Origin: Saccharothrix carnea
GTDB lineage: Bacteria; Actinomycetota; Actinomycetes; Mycobacteriales; Pseudonocardiaceae
DNA length: 64,000 nt
Reading direction: 5' to 3'
Assembly (NCBI RefSeq): GCF_003014735.1
Contig: NZ_PYAX01000009.1
Span: 62,001 to 126,000, forward strand
Shown here: in pieces, positions 45,701-55,273 of the stretch
Layout of the letters: every line of letters starts with the position of its first letter
Numbering within the stretch: position 1 is the stretch's first letter
Program-made: the position numbers and the translations under genes
The notes under the pieces: model-generated
Told to the model about the DNA's origin: nothing
Database searches by the model: none
The model's input: only the letters and a program-made list of their open reading frames with translations

Positions 45701-46313
45701 GCCTGAGGCGCCCGCCGGGTCGCTTCTGGTCGTCGCCGCGCCGGAGGCTACTGGTGCCGCCCTGCCTGCCGTGCGGCGAGAGGTGGCCCGCATCGCCGCC
45801 AAGGTGCCGGGTGCCACCGTTCTGGACGCCGACGCCACCCGCGACCAGGTGCTCGAACAGTTGCCGCATCACCGCTTCGCACACTTTGCCTGCCACGGTG
45901 TCGCGGACGCGGCGCGCCCCGCGGAGAGCAGGCTCCTGCTCGCCGACCACCGCACCCACCCCCTGACCGTCGAGGCGATCGCCCGCCTGCGCCTGACCGG
46001 GGCGGAGATCGCCTACCTCTCCTCGTGCTCGACGGCGGAGACGTCCGCCCGGCACCGCGATGAGTTCACGCACCTGGCGGGTGCCCTGCAACTGGCCGGT
46101 TTCCGTGAGGTCGTCGGCACGCTTTGGCCGGTGGGGGACCGGCTCGCGGCGGACCTCGCCGAGCGGCTCTACGACCGTGTCGTCGTCGATGGCGAGGTCC
46201 GGACGACCCGCGGGTCCACCGCGCGTGCCCTGCACCAGGCGGTCCGGGAACTCCGCGCCGCGCAACCGCACCGCCCGCTGGACTGGGCGCCCTACGCGCA
46301 CTTCGGCCGGTAG
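42747..46313 (+). CDS. TPR - CHAT (caspase-like) protease of the CATRA system
   Basis: About 1188 residues from a TTG at 42747 (GGGAAGG nine bases upstream); an ATG at 42633 would add 38 residues but lacks a binding site. About 850 residues of TPR-like helical repeats come first (for example RWALQANLGHALTLAFRERG; LLSTLADVLLSVHVHN). The C-terminal CHAT domain has His1050 in HFACHGVADAARP and Cys1094 in AYLSSCSTAET, with LAGALQLAGFREVVGTLWPV after it. Both catalytic residues are present, in contrast to the NB-ARC-CHAT protein at 16977. The TPR region should sense the trigger and the peptidase should cleave the divergently encoded CATRA protein or another target. Confidence 0.85.
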   Translation: MLADEPVADGEEVDWHLLEVLFALETEDVPEETFDRLVEAQWREVDALPPGTPEQRAGMLLLVGLLSAAAQRFADPARDWEAVAVARLATREPVDEEERPHLLAVLMTALLNWYSRTGDVPALLESIEAGRLGLAADGGADRWALQANLGHALTLAFRERGDVPLLDEAIGLLRLAVAGRPQDEPESALAPMQLGIALHLRFAAGGGEDLLTEAVASAREAAAEPAADASTAGVVHTNLCTIARTAFEHFGAADLLAESIRVGRTALALLPTGDSNRHDAAAALGTALLARYKSVGDDAALRQARSLLQEVCATSRPDHPGRVGWLTNFADCLRTWFTHTGHIDVLVQAREVAAEAARADLANGPDRAVLLSTLADVLLSVHVHNQDPEVLDEAVRLLREAVQVTAGSAAAAVYLEALAHALDLVHKTTGERDALIEAIDLAHRAADAVADHRPARSRYLSGLGQVLDTGYRRIGDLTLLRRAVDAYSEALAITGADSPVLLSGAAGALSTLADRTGDVALLDQAVALYRSALAAVPQESPVHAAYMGSLGGTLEKVHRATGDRSAEREAIEVMRTAVAKGDLLPPISRASLLYALAIMLSDTDEADTDPLVLDEAAGFARRAVNLLPATEVHSAAARHTLAVVLLAKHRLIGDPSSLTEASRHFVAAAEVATAPPVITFGARWRSASTSALLGADEHAVSQVEQAAVLLPEIAPEALAEADRLHMVTSTAGFPATALAVLARAGRPERAAELLEQTRGILLTDAITSRSGVDELRAIRPDLADEVTRLRLVRTALNDPGEAPPAALRNRELWTVHWGRLLREVRALPGFDRFLVPPTYDELRAEATEGPIVYVAADERGGLALIVTRDEPIVVELPAADFRTVTGQLAVLRHADELAAGPSRDGWHAAQGLAGYVLAWTWIAIAEPVLDRLGEVDRLWWCPVGVVGALPLHAAGLGRGSGRSVLDRAVTSYTPTIRALARSRTTPEAPAGSLLVVAAPEATGAALPAVRREVARIAAKVPGATVLDADATRDQVLEQLPHHRFAHFACHGVADAARPAESRLLLADHRTHPLTVEAIARLRLTGAEIAYLSSCSTAETSARHRDEFTHLAGALQLAGFREVVGTLWPVGDRLAADLAERLYDRVVVDGEVRTTRGSTARALHQAVRELRAAQPHRPLDWAPYAHFGR

Positions 46314-46609
46314 GCTCCGCCCTTGAACCAATCGGTTCAGTCCTGATCACGGTGCTGGTCGCAAGGACCTTGTTCCCTGCGCCGAGGATCTCTTCCGGCG
46401 ATTCATCGGCGGCAGTGGTCGCCTGCTCAACATGGCCTGATGGCAGTTGCCCGCCACAGCTGGCTCGGCCGTGATTGAAACTTGGCGGCGTCGGTGTAAG
46501 GGTCTTTCACGGTAGTAGTGCTGGCCGTTGACGGACGTGTCCGCCAGCCAAGTGATCTCCGAGAGGCGTTGCCGCGCTCTTCCTCAGTTCGCGACTCACC
46601 TGATTCCCG
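46314..46609. other. No gene seen
   Basis: 296 bases after the CHAT gene. AACCAATCGGTT near 46325 is a small palindrome. A minus-strand stretch near 46455-46540 may be the worn end of a transposase frame but cannot be assigned. Confidence 0.3.
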
Positions 46610-47095
46610 GTGACGATGAATATTTGTCGTCCGGGTGGTCAGGGTGGGACATACAGCGGGGAGGCCGATGACCTGCCGGTCATCCCGCCGATGATGGCCA
46701 CCGCGGGGGAGCTGCCGTCTGGCGCGGTTTGGGCGGTGGAGTTCAAGTGGGACGGCTACCGCGGCGTGGCGTACTGCCAGGGTGACCGGGTGCGGATGCT
46801 CAGCCGCAACCAGCTGGAGCTGATCGACCGGTTCCCGGAGCTGCGGGTGCTGCGGGAGCTGCTGCACGGGCGCACGGTGGTGCTCGACGGCGAGATTGTT
46901 GCCCTCGGGTCCGACCAGCGCCCCGACTTCGGGCTGCTGCAGCGACGCACACGCAGCACCGTCGGTGTCCGGGCGTTGCGCGTCGCACCCCGCCCACGAC
47001 GAATGCCCTGTCGCTGCGACGCTGGCGGCCAATCGCACGGGATACGACTCCGCAATCGTGCGGCGGGTATTCCGCCCGATCGGGGCAGGCTGTGA
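46610..47095 (+). pseudogene. ATP-dependent DNA ligase N-terminal fragment (LigC/LigD-like)
   Basis: About 100 residues match the adenylation domain: PPMMATAGELPSGAVWAVEF, then KWDGYRG (motif I KxDG, the AMP-accepting Lys), and TVVLDGEIVALGSDQRPDFG. Homology stops after LLQRR near 46945 and the rest of the nucleotidyltransferase and OB domains are absent. Unlikely to be functional. Confidence 0.7.
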
Positions 47096-47128
47096 CGGTC
47101 TACCCGCTCGGGTCCCGGAGGTGTCGTC

Positions 47129-49276
47129 ATGGAGGAATCCGAATCGGACACCAGATCACCAGATCCCCTGTCGGTGATCAACGATGTGGACGCGAGGGAG
47201 GTCGGCACGATCGTCCAGGTCGGCACCGTGTACGGCGGCCTCAACATCACGTCCGTGACGCCGCCCGAGCGCTTGGTACCGCGTCAGCTTCCCGCCGCAC
47301 CACCCCAGTTCGCCGGCCGCCTCCCACAGCTGGAACGCTTGGACGAGGTGCTCGGCGGGGCCGCCGTGTTCATCTCTGCGATCGGCGGAGCGGGTGGGAT
47401 CGGCAAGACCTGGCTCGCGTTGCACTGGGCGCACCGGCGGGCCGATTCCTTTCCCGACGGCCAGTTGTTCGTCGACCTGCGCGGTTTCAGCCCCGAGGGC
47501 GACCACGTCGCGCCGGAGCCGGTGATCCGGGGCTTCCTGGAAGCTCTCGGCGTCGAGCCACAGCACGTCCCGGTCGGCCTGGCTTCCCAGGCCGCGCTGT
47601 ACCGCAGCCTGGTCGCCGACCGGAAGATGTTGGTGCTGTTGGACAACGCCGCGGACGCTGAGCAGGTGGAGCCTCTACTGCCCGGTGGTCGCGCGTGCAC
47701 GGTGGTGGTGACCAGCCGAAAGGTGCTGACCCGGCTCGTCACCCGCCACGGCGCTCGGCACCTGCCCCTGGACGTGCTGGGTGACGAGGAAGCACGCGCG
47801 CTGCTGCTCGGGCGGCTCAACCCCTCGCAGACCGATGCCGTCGCGGTCCACGACATCGTCCGTTTGTGCGGTGGACTCCCGCTGGCCCTGGGTATCGTGG
47901 CGGGCCGGGCCGCCGCACGGCCCGCCACGCCGCTGGCGAAATTCGCCGAAGAACTACGAGAGCTGGGCCTTGGCGCACTGGACGACGACGACCCGATGAC
48001 GAGCCTGCCCGCAGTGCTGTCGTGGTCGTACGCGGCACTGACACCCGACCAGCGCGTCGCCTTCGGACTGCTCGGCATCGCACCGGGCGCCGACATCAGC
48101 CGGCACGCGGCGGCGAGCCTGCTGAACCGATCGTCACACGACACCGCGACCATACTGCGGCAATTGGAAGAGGCGTCGCTGCTGACGTGCGACGCCCGCC
48201 ACCGCTACTCGATGCACGACCTCGTCCGCGAGTACGCCACCACCACCGCACAGCACATTCCCGACCAGGACCGCGCGGCGGCGCTCACACGCGTGGTGGA
48301 CTTCTACTTGCACACCGCACACACGGCCACCTTGCTCATCAGCCCTCACGACGACCCGCTGGCACTCGACCCGCCCGCACCCGGCACCCACCCGCAGCCA
48401 CTCACCGACGCCGAGGCCGCGTTCTCCTGGCTCGACACCGAACGTCACCACCTCCTAGCCTCCCAGCACACCGCCACCGCCCACCACCGCTACGACATCG
48501 TGTGGCACCTGGCTTGGACGCTGAACACCTTCCACTACCGGCAGGGGCACCACTACGACGACCTTGCCGCGTGGCAGGCCGCAGCCGACATCACCGACCA
48601 CCTGTCCGACCCGGCCATCCGCACCCGCGTCCACCGCCACCTGGGCAGCGCCTTCGCCGCACTGGGCCGCCACGAGCAGGCCATCGCCAACCTGGACCAC
48701 TCGCTCACCATCGCGGAGCGCCACGACGACCGCACCCAGCAGGCTCACACCCACTACGACCTCTCCGGCGCGTGGGAGCGGATGGGCGACCCGGCCCGGG
48801 CACTCGTCCACGCCCGTCTCGCGCTGGAGCTGTACCGCGGGATCGGGCAGCCGGTATGGGAGGCGGACGCGCTCAGCGCCGTGGGCTGGTTCGCCGCACG
48901 CCTCGGCGACCATGACACCGCCGACGCCCACTGCCGCGAAGCCCTCGACCGGCACCGCGCCAACGGCAACGTCGAGGGCGAAGCCGGCACCCTGGACAGC
49001 CTGGGCTACATCGCCCACCGGACCAACCGCCACGATCACGCCATCGACCTCTACCAGCAGGCTTTGGACCTGTGCCGCGCCATCGACTACCCCACCGGAA
49101 CGGCCGACATCCTCGAACACCTGGGCCACCCGCTCATCGCCCTCGGACGCGACCCGGAAGCGCGAACGGCGTGGGCCGAGGCACTCGACCTCCTCGACCG
49201 CCAAGGCCGCGCCGACGACGCGACACGTGTTCGACGACAGATCGAGGCGCTCGACCGAGCCACTGCGGATCAGTGA
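47129..49276 (+). CDS. RHIM/BASS-like motif - NB-ARC - TPR protein
   Basis: 715 residues, ATG start. Residues 26-40 are GTIVQVGTVYGGLNI, the copy closest to the animal RHIM core (I/V-Q-I/V-G). NB-ARC: P-loop GGAGGIGKT at 86-94, Walker B RKMLVLLDNAADAEQVEPLL, VVTSRK, GGLPLALGI, winged helix YSMHDLVREYA. TPR repeats follow (LGSAFAALGRHEQAIANLDH; LGYIAHRTNRHDHAIDLYQQ). Very similar in order and wording to the protein at 23316-25523, so the two are recent paralogues. No effector gene lies directly beside it; upstream is the ligase remnant, downstream a small membrane protein on the other strand. Confidence 0.85.
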   Translation: MEESESDTRSPDPLSVINDVDAREVGTIVQVGTVYGGLNITSVTPPERLVPRQLPAAPPQFAGRLPQLERLDEVLGGAAVFISAIGGAGGIGKTWLALHWAHRRADSFPDGQLFVDLRGFSPEGDHVAPEPVIRGFLEALGVEPQHVPVGLASQAALYRSLVADRKMLVLLDNAADAEQVEPLLPGGRACTVVVTSRKVLTRLVTRHGARHLPLDVLGDEEARALLLGRLNPSQTDAVAVHDIVRLCGGLPLALGIVAGRAAARPATPLAKFAEELRELGLGALDDDDPMTSLPAVLSWSYAALTPDQRVAFGLLGIAPGADISRHAAASLLNRSSHDTATILRQLEEASLLTCDARHRYSMHDLVREYATTTAQHIPDQDRAAALTRVVDFYLHTAHTATLLISPHDDPLALDPPAPGTHPQPLTDAEAAFSWLDTERHHLLASQHTATAHHRYDIVWHLAWTLNTFHYRQGHHYDDLAAWQAAADITDHLSDPAIRTRVHRHLGSAFAALGRHEQAIANLDHSLTIAERHDDRTQQAHTHYDLSGAWERMGDPARALVHARLALELYRGIGQPVWEADALSAVGWFAARLGDHDTADAHCREALDRHRANGNVEGEAGTLDSLGYIAHRTNRHDHAIDLYQQALDLCRAIDYPTGTADILEHLGHPLIALGRDPEARTAWAEALDLLDRQGRADDATRVRRQIEALDRATADQ

Positions 49277-49332
49277 GGGCATTCGCGGCGTCAATCGTGG
49301 CCGTTCGGTAGCACGGGTATACCCGAGTTGTC

Positions 49333-49566
49333 CTAAGCGGTGCGGAGCCTGCTCGCTGAGTAGGCCACCAACACGACGAAGCTTCCAACCAGGATGGTTG
49401 CGACCAGGGAGATGGAGTCGGGAACCGGTGCAGAACTTTCGGTGAAACCGACGAGCGTGGTCACGCCCAGGACTGACGCCGAGGCGAGGACGACCGCGAT
49501 CCCGGAGATGAGCCGGGTGAACGCGGGGTGGTGCTGTGGTCGGTCGAAGAACTTGACGGCGCACAC
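49333..49566 (-). CDS. Small membrane protein
   Basis: 77 residues from a GTG, with two clear membrane spans (LISGIAVVLASASVLGVTTL; ISLVATILVGSFVVLVAYSA). The frame is open further upstream and there encodes another hydrophobic stretch (SSFVVLVVLVCAV), so the true start may be earlier and the protein may have three spans. No ribosome site settles it. Family unknown. Confidence 0.45.
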   Translation of the reverse strand: MCAVKFFDRPQHHPAFTRLISGIAVVLASASVLGVTTLVGFTESSAPVPDSISLVATILVGSFVVLVAYSASRLRTA

Positions 49567-49824
49567 GAGGACTACCAGGACGACGAAAGAAGAACCGATA
49601 GCGCCGCCCAGTCGAGGCCGGTGAAGCCCGCTGCGGCACCATACTTCTGGGTGACATGGTCACGTGCCCCGCTCCACATCGATAGGTGGCACCGGCTCGA
49701 CCGAGGCGATGATCAACAAGAGGCTGCCCTCCATCCGTTGTCTCCGCTGGCGGAATCGTCCTCGTGCGGCATGGGTTATCCGCTTGAACGACACGAGTCG
49801 CGCTGGATGGTCATGTCGGCCCTG

Positions 49825-51035
<1,211 letters not shown>

Positions 51036-51163
51036 TGCAGCACCTGGTCGGCCATGACCGCGGCGCAGGAGCGGGTGTGGAGTCGGATCGACGGCGCGGG
51101 AATCGCGCCCTGACAGAGGGTGCCGCGGCGGTCCCTGACACCGGCGACCTGAGTGCACGCGGT

Positions 51164-52492
51164 TCAGGTAACGGTGGCGTCGGTGTCAGGGGTTCGGGTG
51201 GGCCGGACACCCAGGTCCTCGGTGGGCACCCGGAACGTTTCCCGGGCGGTCGCGACGGCGGCGATGTTGACCGCGCAGAGCGCGGCGGTGAACACCGCGA
51301 CCGGGATCCAGCCGGTGGTGCCGGTCCCGGCGATGGCGGCGCCGATGGTGGGGGCGAAACCCGCGATGGCGAAGCCGATCTGGGTGCCGATCGCCGTGCC
51401 GGACAACCGGACCCCGGTCTTGAACATCTCGCCGTAGAACGCGGGCCAGATGCCGTTGGCGGCGCTGTAGACGACGCCGAACATAACGATGCCGACCAGG
51501 AAGATCATCGGGTAGTTGCCCGCTGAGATGGCGGCGAAGTAGGCGAACACCAGCACGGCGCAGCCAACCGAGCCGGTGATGAACACGGGTTTGCGGCCCA
51601 CCCGGTCGGCGAGCGTGGCCCACAGGGGGAGCGCGAGCAGGGCGACGACGTTGGCCAGCACACCGACCCACAGCATGGACGACCGGTCGAGTCCGACGGT
51701 GTTCACCGCGTAGCTCAGCGCGTAGACGGTGAAGATGGTGCTCACGGAGGCGATGAGCGACGCCTGCACGACGCGGAGCACGTCGCGCCAGTGCTCGCGG
51801 AACAGCACGGCGACCGGCAGGCGGGCCACGCTGCCGGTGGCCTTCTGCCGCTCGAACACCGGTGTCTCCTCCAGGCGGCGTCGGATGACGTAGCCGGCCA
51901 CGACGACGACGAAGCTGGCCCAGAACGGCACCCGCCAACCCCAGGACAGCAGCGCCTCCTCGGGGAGCGCGGCCACGGGCAGGAATACCGCGGTGGCGAG
52001 GATCTGACCGGCCTGGGTGCCGCTGAGCGTGAAGCTCGTGTAGTACGCGCGGCGGTGCGCCGGTGCGTGTTCGAGCGTCATCGAGTTCGCGCCCGCCTGC
52101 TCGCCCGAGGCCGACAGGCCTTGGAGCAGCCGCAGCAGCACGAGCATGACGGGAGCCAGCACACCGGCCTGGTCGTACGTGGGCAGGCAGCCCACCAGGA
52201 ACGTGGCCACGCCCATCAGCATGAGCGTGAAGACCAGCACCTTCTTGCGCCCCAGGCGGTCGCCGACGTGGCCGAGCAGGAACGCGCCGACGGGCCGCGC
52301 CACGTAGCCGACGCCGAAGGTCGCCACGGACAGCAGGGTGCCGGTGGCCGGATCGGACGCCGGGAAGAACACCTTGTTGAACACCAGCGCCGCGGCAGTG
52401 CCGTAGATGAAGAAGTCGTAGTACTCCAGAGCGCTTCCGATCCAGGCCGCGACCGCGGCCTGCCGGGGCTTGCCTGCCCGTTGCGTGGTCAC
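51164..52492 (-). CDS. MHS-family MFS transporter, probable shikimate/quinate permease
   Basis: 442 residues with 12 predicted membrane spans. The MHS signature features are clear: AAVAAWIGSALEYYDFFIYG at the N-terminus, GHVGDRLGRKKVLVFTLMLM after span 2, LLRLLQGLSASGEQAG and TLADRVGRKPVFITGSV. This subfamily carries sugar acids and aromatic precursors such as shikimate (ShiA). The neighbouring genes for dehydroshikimate dehydratase and shikimate dehydrogenase, and a shared operator sequence just upstream (52548-52569), support shikimate/quinate uptake by proton symport. Confidence 0.85.
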   Translation of the reverse strand: MTTQRAGKPRQAAVAAWIGSALEYYDFFIYGTAAALVFNKVFFPASDPATGTLLSVATFGVGYVARPVGAFLLGHVGDRLGRKKVLVFTLMLMGVATFLVGCLPTYDQAGVLAPVMLVLLRLLQGLSASGEQAGANSMTLEHAPAHRRAYYTSFTLSGTQAGQILATAVFLPVAALPEEALLSWGWRVPFWASFVVVVAGYVIRRRLEETPVFERQKATGSVARLPVAVLFREHWRDVLRVVQASLIASVSTIFTVYALSYAVNTVGLDRSSMLWVGVLANVVALLALPLWATLADRVGRKPVFITGSVGCAVLVFAYFAAISAGNYPMIFLVGIVMFGVVYSAANGIWPAFYGEMFKTGVRLSGTAIGTQIGFAIAGFAPTIGAAIAGTGTTGWIPVAVFTAALCAVNIAAVATARETFRVPTEDLGVRPTRTPDTDATVT

Positions 52493-52547
52493 TGGGGTGC
52501 TCCTGGTGTCAGGCGTCGTTGCGAGGTCAGCAGCCGGGTGGTCGAGC

Positions 52548-52569
52548 GAACGGACTAGATAGTTAATTA
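52548..52569. promoter_or_regulatory. Operator site 1, upstream of the transporter
   Basis: GAACGGACTAGATAGTTAAT begins here, 56 bases before the transporter start. It shares ACTAGATAGTTA and GAACG with the sites at 53364 and 56171. Predicted TetR-regulator binding site. Confidence 0.7.
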
Positions 52570-52608
52570 GGCTGATGTGGCAGCGGTCACTTTGTCAAGG
52601 GGTGAAGA

Positions 52609-53319
52609 TCAGCGGACGGTCAGGTGCGCCAGGACGAGGTCGCAGAGCATCCCGCGGTAGTGGGCGCGCAGGGCGGGGTCGAGCATGTCGCGCTTGAAGA
52701 TCGCGTTGAAGGTGTGCCGATTGGCCGTGCGGAACACGCAGAACGCGCTGATCACCATGTGCACGTCGAGCGGGTCGACGTCGCCGCGGAAGACGCCCGA
52801 TTCCCGGCCCCGGTCGAGGATCCTGGCCAGCACGTCGAGCGCGGGGGAGGCCAGGCCGGTCAGCACGGAGGAGCGGGCGATGTGCTCGGCGCGGTCGATG
52901 TTCTCGATGCTGACCAGTCGGACGAAGTCCGGGTGGGACTCGTGGTGGTCGAACGTGAGCTCGGCCAGCCGCCGGATGGCGTCGACGGGGTCGAGGTGCT
53001 CGACGTCCAGTTCCCGCTCGATGGTCCGGATGCCGGTGTAGGCCCGCTCCAGTACCGCGATGTAGAGCTGTTCCTTGTTGCCGAAGTAGTAGTAGATCAT
53101 CCGCTTGGTGGTGCTCGTCTTCGCGGCGATCTCGTCCACCCTGGCGCCCGCGTACCCCTTGTCTGCGAACTCGGTGGTGGCGACGTCGAGGATGTCGGCG
53201 CGGGTCCGGTCGGGGTCCCGGCTGCGGTCCGGTCCGTCGGCGGGGCGTCGTGCCGGAATGGCACCGGGAACCTGAGCGGCCAACGACTTCCCTCTCCGAC
53301 CGTGGATCTGCGTCGCCAC
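52609..53319 (-). CDS. TetR/AcrR-family regulator of the shikimate cluster
   Basis: 236 residues from a GTG. The helix-turn-helix (ADILDVATTEFADKGYAGAR; VDEIAAKTSTTKRMIYYYFG; NKEQLYIAVLERAY) lies at about 40-100 after a disordered basic start. The C-terminal ligand domain is helical (AIRRLAELTFDHHESHPDFV; RGDVDPLDVHMVISAF). It diverges from the dehydratase gene, and its upstream gap contains one of three near-identical candidate operators. It probably represses the cluster and is released by shikimate, quinate or a derivative. The start could be later than chosen. Confidence 0.85.
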   Translation of the reverse strand: MATQIHGRRGKSLAAQVPGAIPARRPADGPDRSRDPDRTRADILDVATTEFADKGYAGARVDEIAAKTSTTKRMIYYYFGNKEQLYIAVLERAYTGIRTIERELDVEHLDPVDAIRRLAELTFDHHESHPDFVRLVSIENIDRAEHIARSSVLTGLASPALDVLARILDRGRESGVFRGDVDPLDVHMVISAFCVFRTANRHTFNAIFKRDMLDPALRAHYRGMLCDLVLAHLTVR

Positions 53320-53363
53320 TGTAGCGAGGTGCGCGGTCCCGGGCGTCCCAACGCACCGCTAAG

Positions 53364-53385
53364 TAACTATCTGGTACGTTCATTA
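53364..53385. promoter_or_regulatory. Operator site 2, between the tetR-like and dehydratase genes
   Basis: TAACTATCTGGTACGTTCAT continues to TTA at 53385. Its complement matches site 3 (56171-56192) at 21 of 22 positions. The imperfect dyad AACNNNC...GNNNGTT fits a TetR operator. It lies between divergent starts at 53319 and 53411. Confidence 0.8.
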
Positions 53386-53410
53386 CGTCCGCGACACTGC
53401 GGAGGCGACG

Positions 53411-55273
53411 ATGGACGGCCCGGAACTCCACCTGGACATCGCGACGGTGTGCTTGTCCGGCACGCTCGAGGACAAGCTGGCCGCCGCGGGCGCGGCCGGC
53501 TTCGACGGCGTCGAGATCTTCGAGCACGACCTGGTCGTCTCGCCCTGGTCGCTGCGGGAGGTCCGTGCCCGCTGCGCGGACCTGGGGCTGTCCATCGACC
53601 TGTACCAGCCGTTCCGCGACTTCGAGGCGGTGCCGCCGGACGTGCTCGCGGCGAACCTGCGCCGGGCCGAGCGCAAGTTCGACGTGATGGAGCAGCTCGG
53701 GGTGGACACCGTGCTGGTGTGCTCCTCGGTCTCGCCGGACGCCGTCGACGACGACGACCTCGCCGCCGAGCAGCTGCACGCGCTGGCGTGCCGGGCGGCC
53801 GACCGGGGCATCCGGATCGCGTACGAGGCGCTCGCGTGGGGGCGCTTCGTGAACACCTACGAGCACTCGTGGCGGATCGTCAGGCGTGGTGACCACCCCG
53901 CGCTGGGGCTGTGCCTGGACAGCTTCCACGTGCTCTCCCGCGGCAGCGACATCGCCGGGATCCGGGTGATCCCCGGCTCGCGGATCTTCTTCCTGCAACT
54001 GGCGGACGCGCCCCGGTTGAGGATGGACGTGCTGCAGTGGAGCAGGCACCACCGGCTCTTCCCCGGTCAGGGTGCGTTCGACCTGACCGCCTTCACCGGC
54101 ACCGTGGTGGCCACCGGCTACGACGGCCCGGTGTCGCTGGAGGTGTTCAACGACGTCTTCCGGCAGGCCGACCCCGCCCGGACCGCGGTCGACGCCATGC
54201 GCTCGCTGCTGCTCCTCCGCGAGGACATCGCCACCACGGGTCCGGTGCGCGTCCGTGACCGGATGGGCGTCGCCGACCTGCCCGCCGCGCCACAACCGAC
54301 CGGGTACGCGTTCTGCGAGCTGACCACCGCCGGTTCCGGCGCTCCCGACCCCACGCCGGTGCTCGCCGGTCTCGGCTTCGTCCACATGGGACAGGACGAG
54401 TCGAGCTCGGCCCGGTTGTGGCAGCAGGGGGATGCCCGGATCGTGGTCCGGACGACCGGTTTCGGTGGCGTGCGGATCGGCGCGCTGGGTGTGGAGACCC
54501 CGGACCCGGCGGTCGCCGCGCGGCGTGCGGAACGGCTGCTCGCCCCGACTGACTCCGGTGGTGGTGCGGACCCGGCGGTCACCGCGCCAGACGGCGTCAC
54601 GCTCGTCTTCTGCCGCCCGGGAAGCGACTGGACGGCGGACTTCACGGCGGCGGAGCCCTCGGCGGTGCACACCTGCGGCATCACCGGGATCGACCACGTC
54701 TCGCTCACCGAGCCGTTCGACGACTTCGACCGCACCGCCCTGTTCTACCGGGCCGCGCTCGGCCTGCGCCCGGAGCCCGAGACCGAGTTCGCCGCACCGT
54801 TCGGCCTGATCCGCAGCCGTTCGGCGACCGATCGCGACCGGCGGATCCGCATCGCGCTGAACGTGGCGGCGCTGCGGCGCGGCGACTGGGCGCCCGCCGT
54901 GCCCGACCCGCAGCACATCGCTTTCACGTCCGAGGACGTGGTGGCCAGCGCTCGGGCGATGCGTGCGCTCGGCGCGCCCCTGCTCGACATCCCCGACAAC
55001 TACTACGACGACCTCGACGCGCGCTTCGCCTTGCCGCTCGGGCGACTCGCCTCGTTGCGCGAGTGCTCAGTGCTCTACGACCAGGACGAGCACGGTGAGT
55101 TCCTCCACTTCTACACGCACATGCTGGGATCGCACCTGTTCTTCGAGGTCGTCCAGCGCATCGGCGGGTACCAGGGCTACGGCGCGGTCAACTCGCCGGT
55201 GCGGATGGCCGCACATCGCCAGTTCCGGTTGACCCGGGAAGCCGCCGACCGACCCGATCCCCGCCCGCGCTGA
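53411..55273 (+). CDS. quiC: 3-dehydroshikimate dehydratase (sugar-phosphate-isomerase / HPPD fusion, QuiC/QsuB type)
   Basis: 620 residues, ATG with GGAGG five bases upstream. The N-terminal ~285 residues are an AP-endonuclease-2-like TIM barrel (MDGPELHLDIATVCLSGTLE; AGFDGVEIFEHDLV; YEALAWGRFVNTYE; LGLCLDSFHVLSRG) that converts 3-dehydroshikimate to protocatechuate with a divalent metal. The C-terminal half is a 4-hydroxyphenylpyruvate-dioxygenase-like VOC domain with candidate metal ligands in GIDHVSL (~430), QHIAFT (~502) and FFEVVQR (~579). This two-domain layout is the usual bacterial quinate/shikimate pathway enzyme; the second domain's role is unclear. Its 3' end overlaps the convergent shikimate dehydrogenase gene by 86 bases. 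Confidence 0.9.
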   Translation: MDGPELHLDIATVCLSGTLEDKLAAAGAAGFDGVEIFEHDLVVSPWSLREVRARCADLGLSIDLYQPFRDFEAVPPDVLAANLRRAERKFDVMEQLGVDTVLVCSSVSPDAVDDDDLAAEQLHALACRAADRGIRIAYEALAWGRFVNTYEHSWRIVRRGDHPALGLCLDSFHVLSRGSDIAGIRVIPGSRIFFLQLADAPRLRMDVLQWSRHHRLFPGQGAFDLTAFTGTVVATGYDGPVSLEVFNDVFRQADPARTAVDAMRSLLLLREDIATTGPVRVRDRMGVADLPAAPQPTGYAFCELTTAGSGAPDPTPVLAGLGFVHMGQDESSSARLWQQGDARIVVRTTGFGGVRIGALGVETPDPAVAARRAERLLAPTDSGGGADPAVTAPDGVTLVFCRPGSDWTADFTAAEPSAVHTCGITGIDHVSLTEPFDDFDRTALFYRAALGLRPEPETEFAAPFGLIRSRSATDRDRRIRIALNVAALRRGDWAPAVPDPQHIAFTSEDVVASARAMRALGAPLLDIPDNYYDDLDARFALPLGRLASLRECSVLYDQDEHGEFLHFYTHMLGSHLFFEVVQRIGGYQGYGAVNSPVRMAAHRQFRLTREAADRPDPRPR

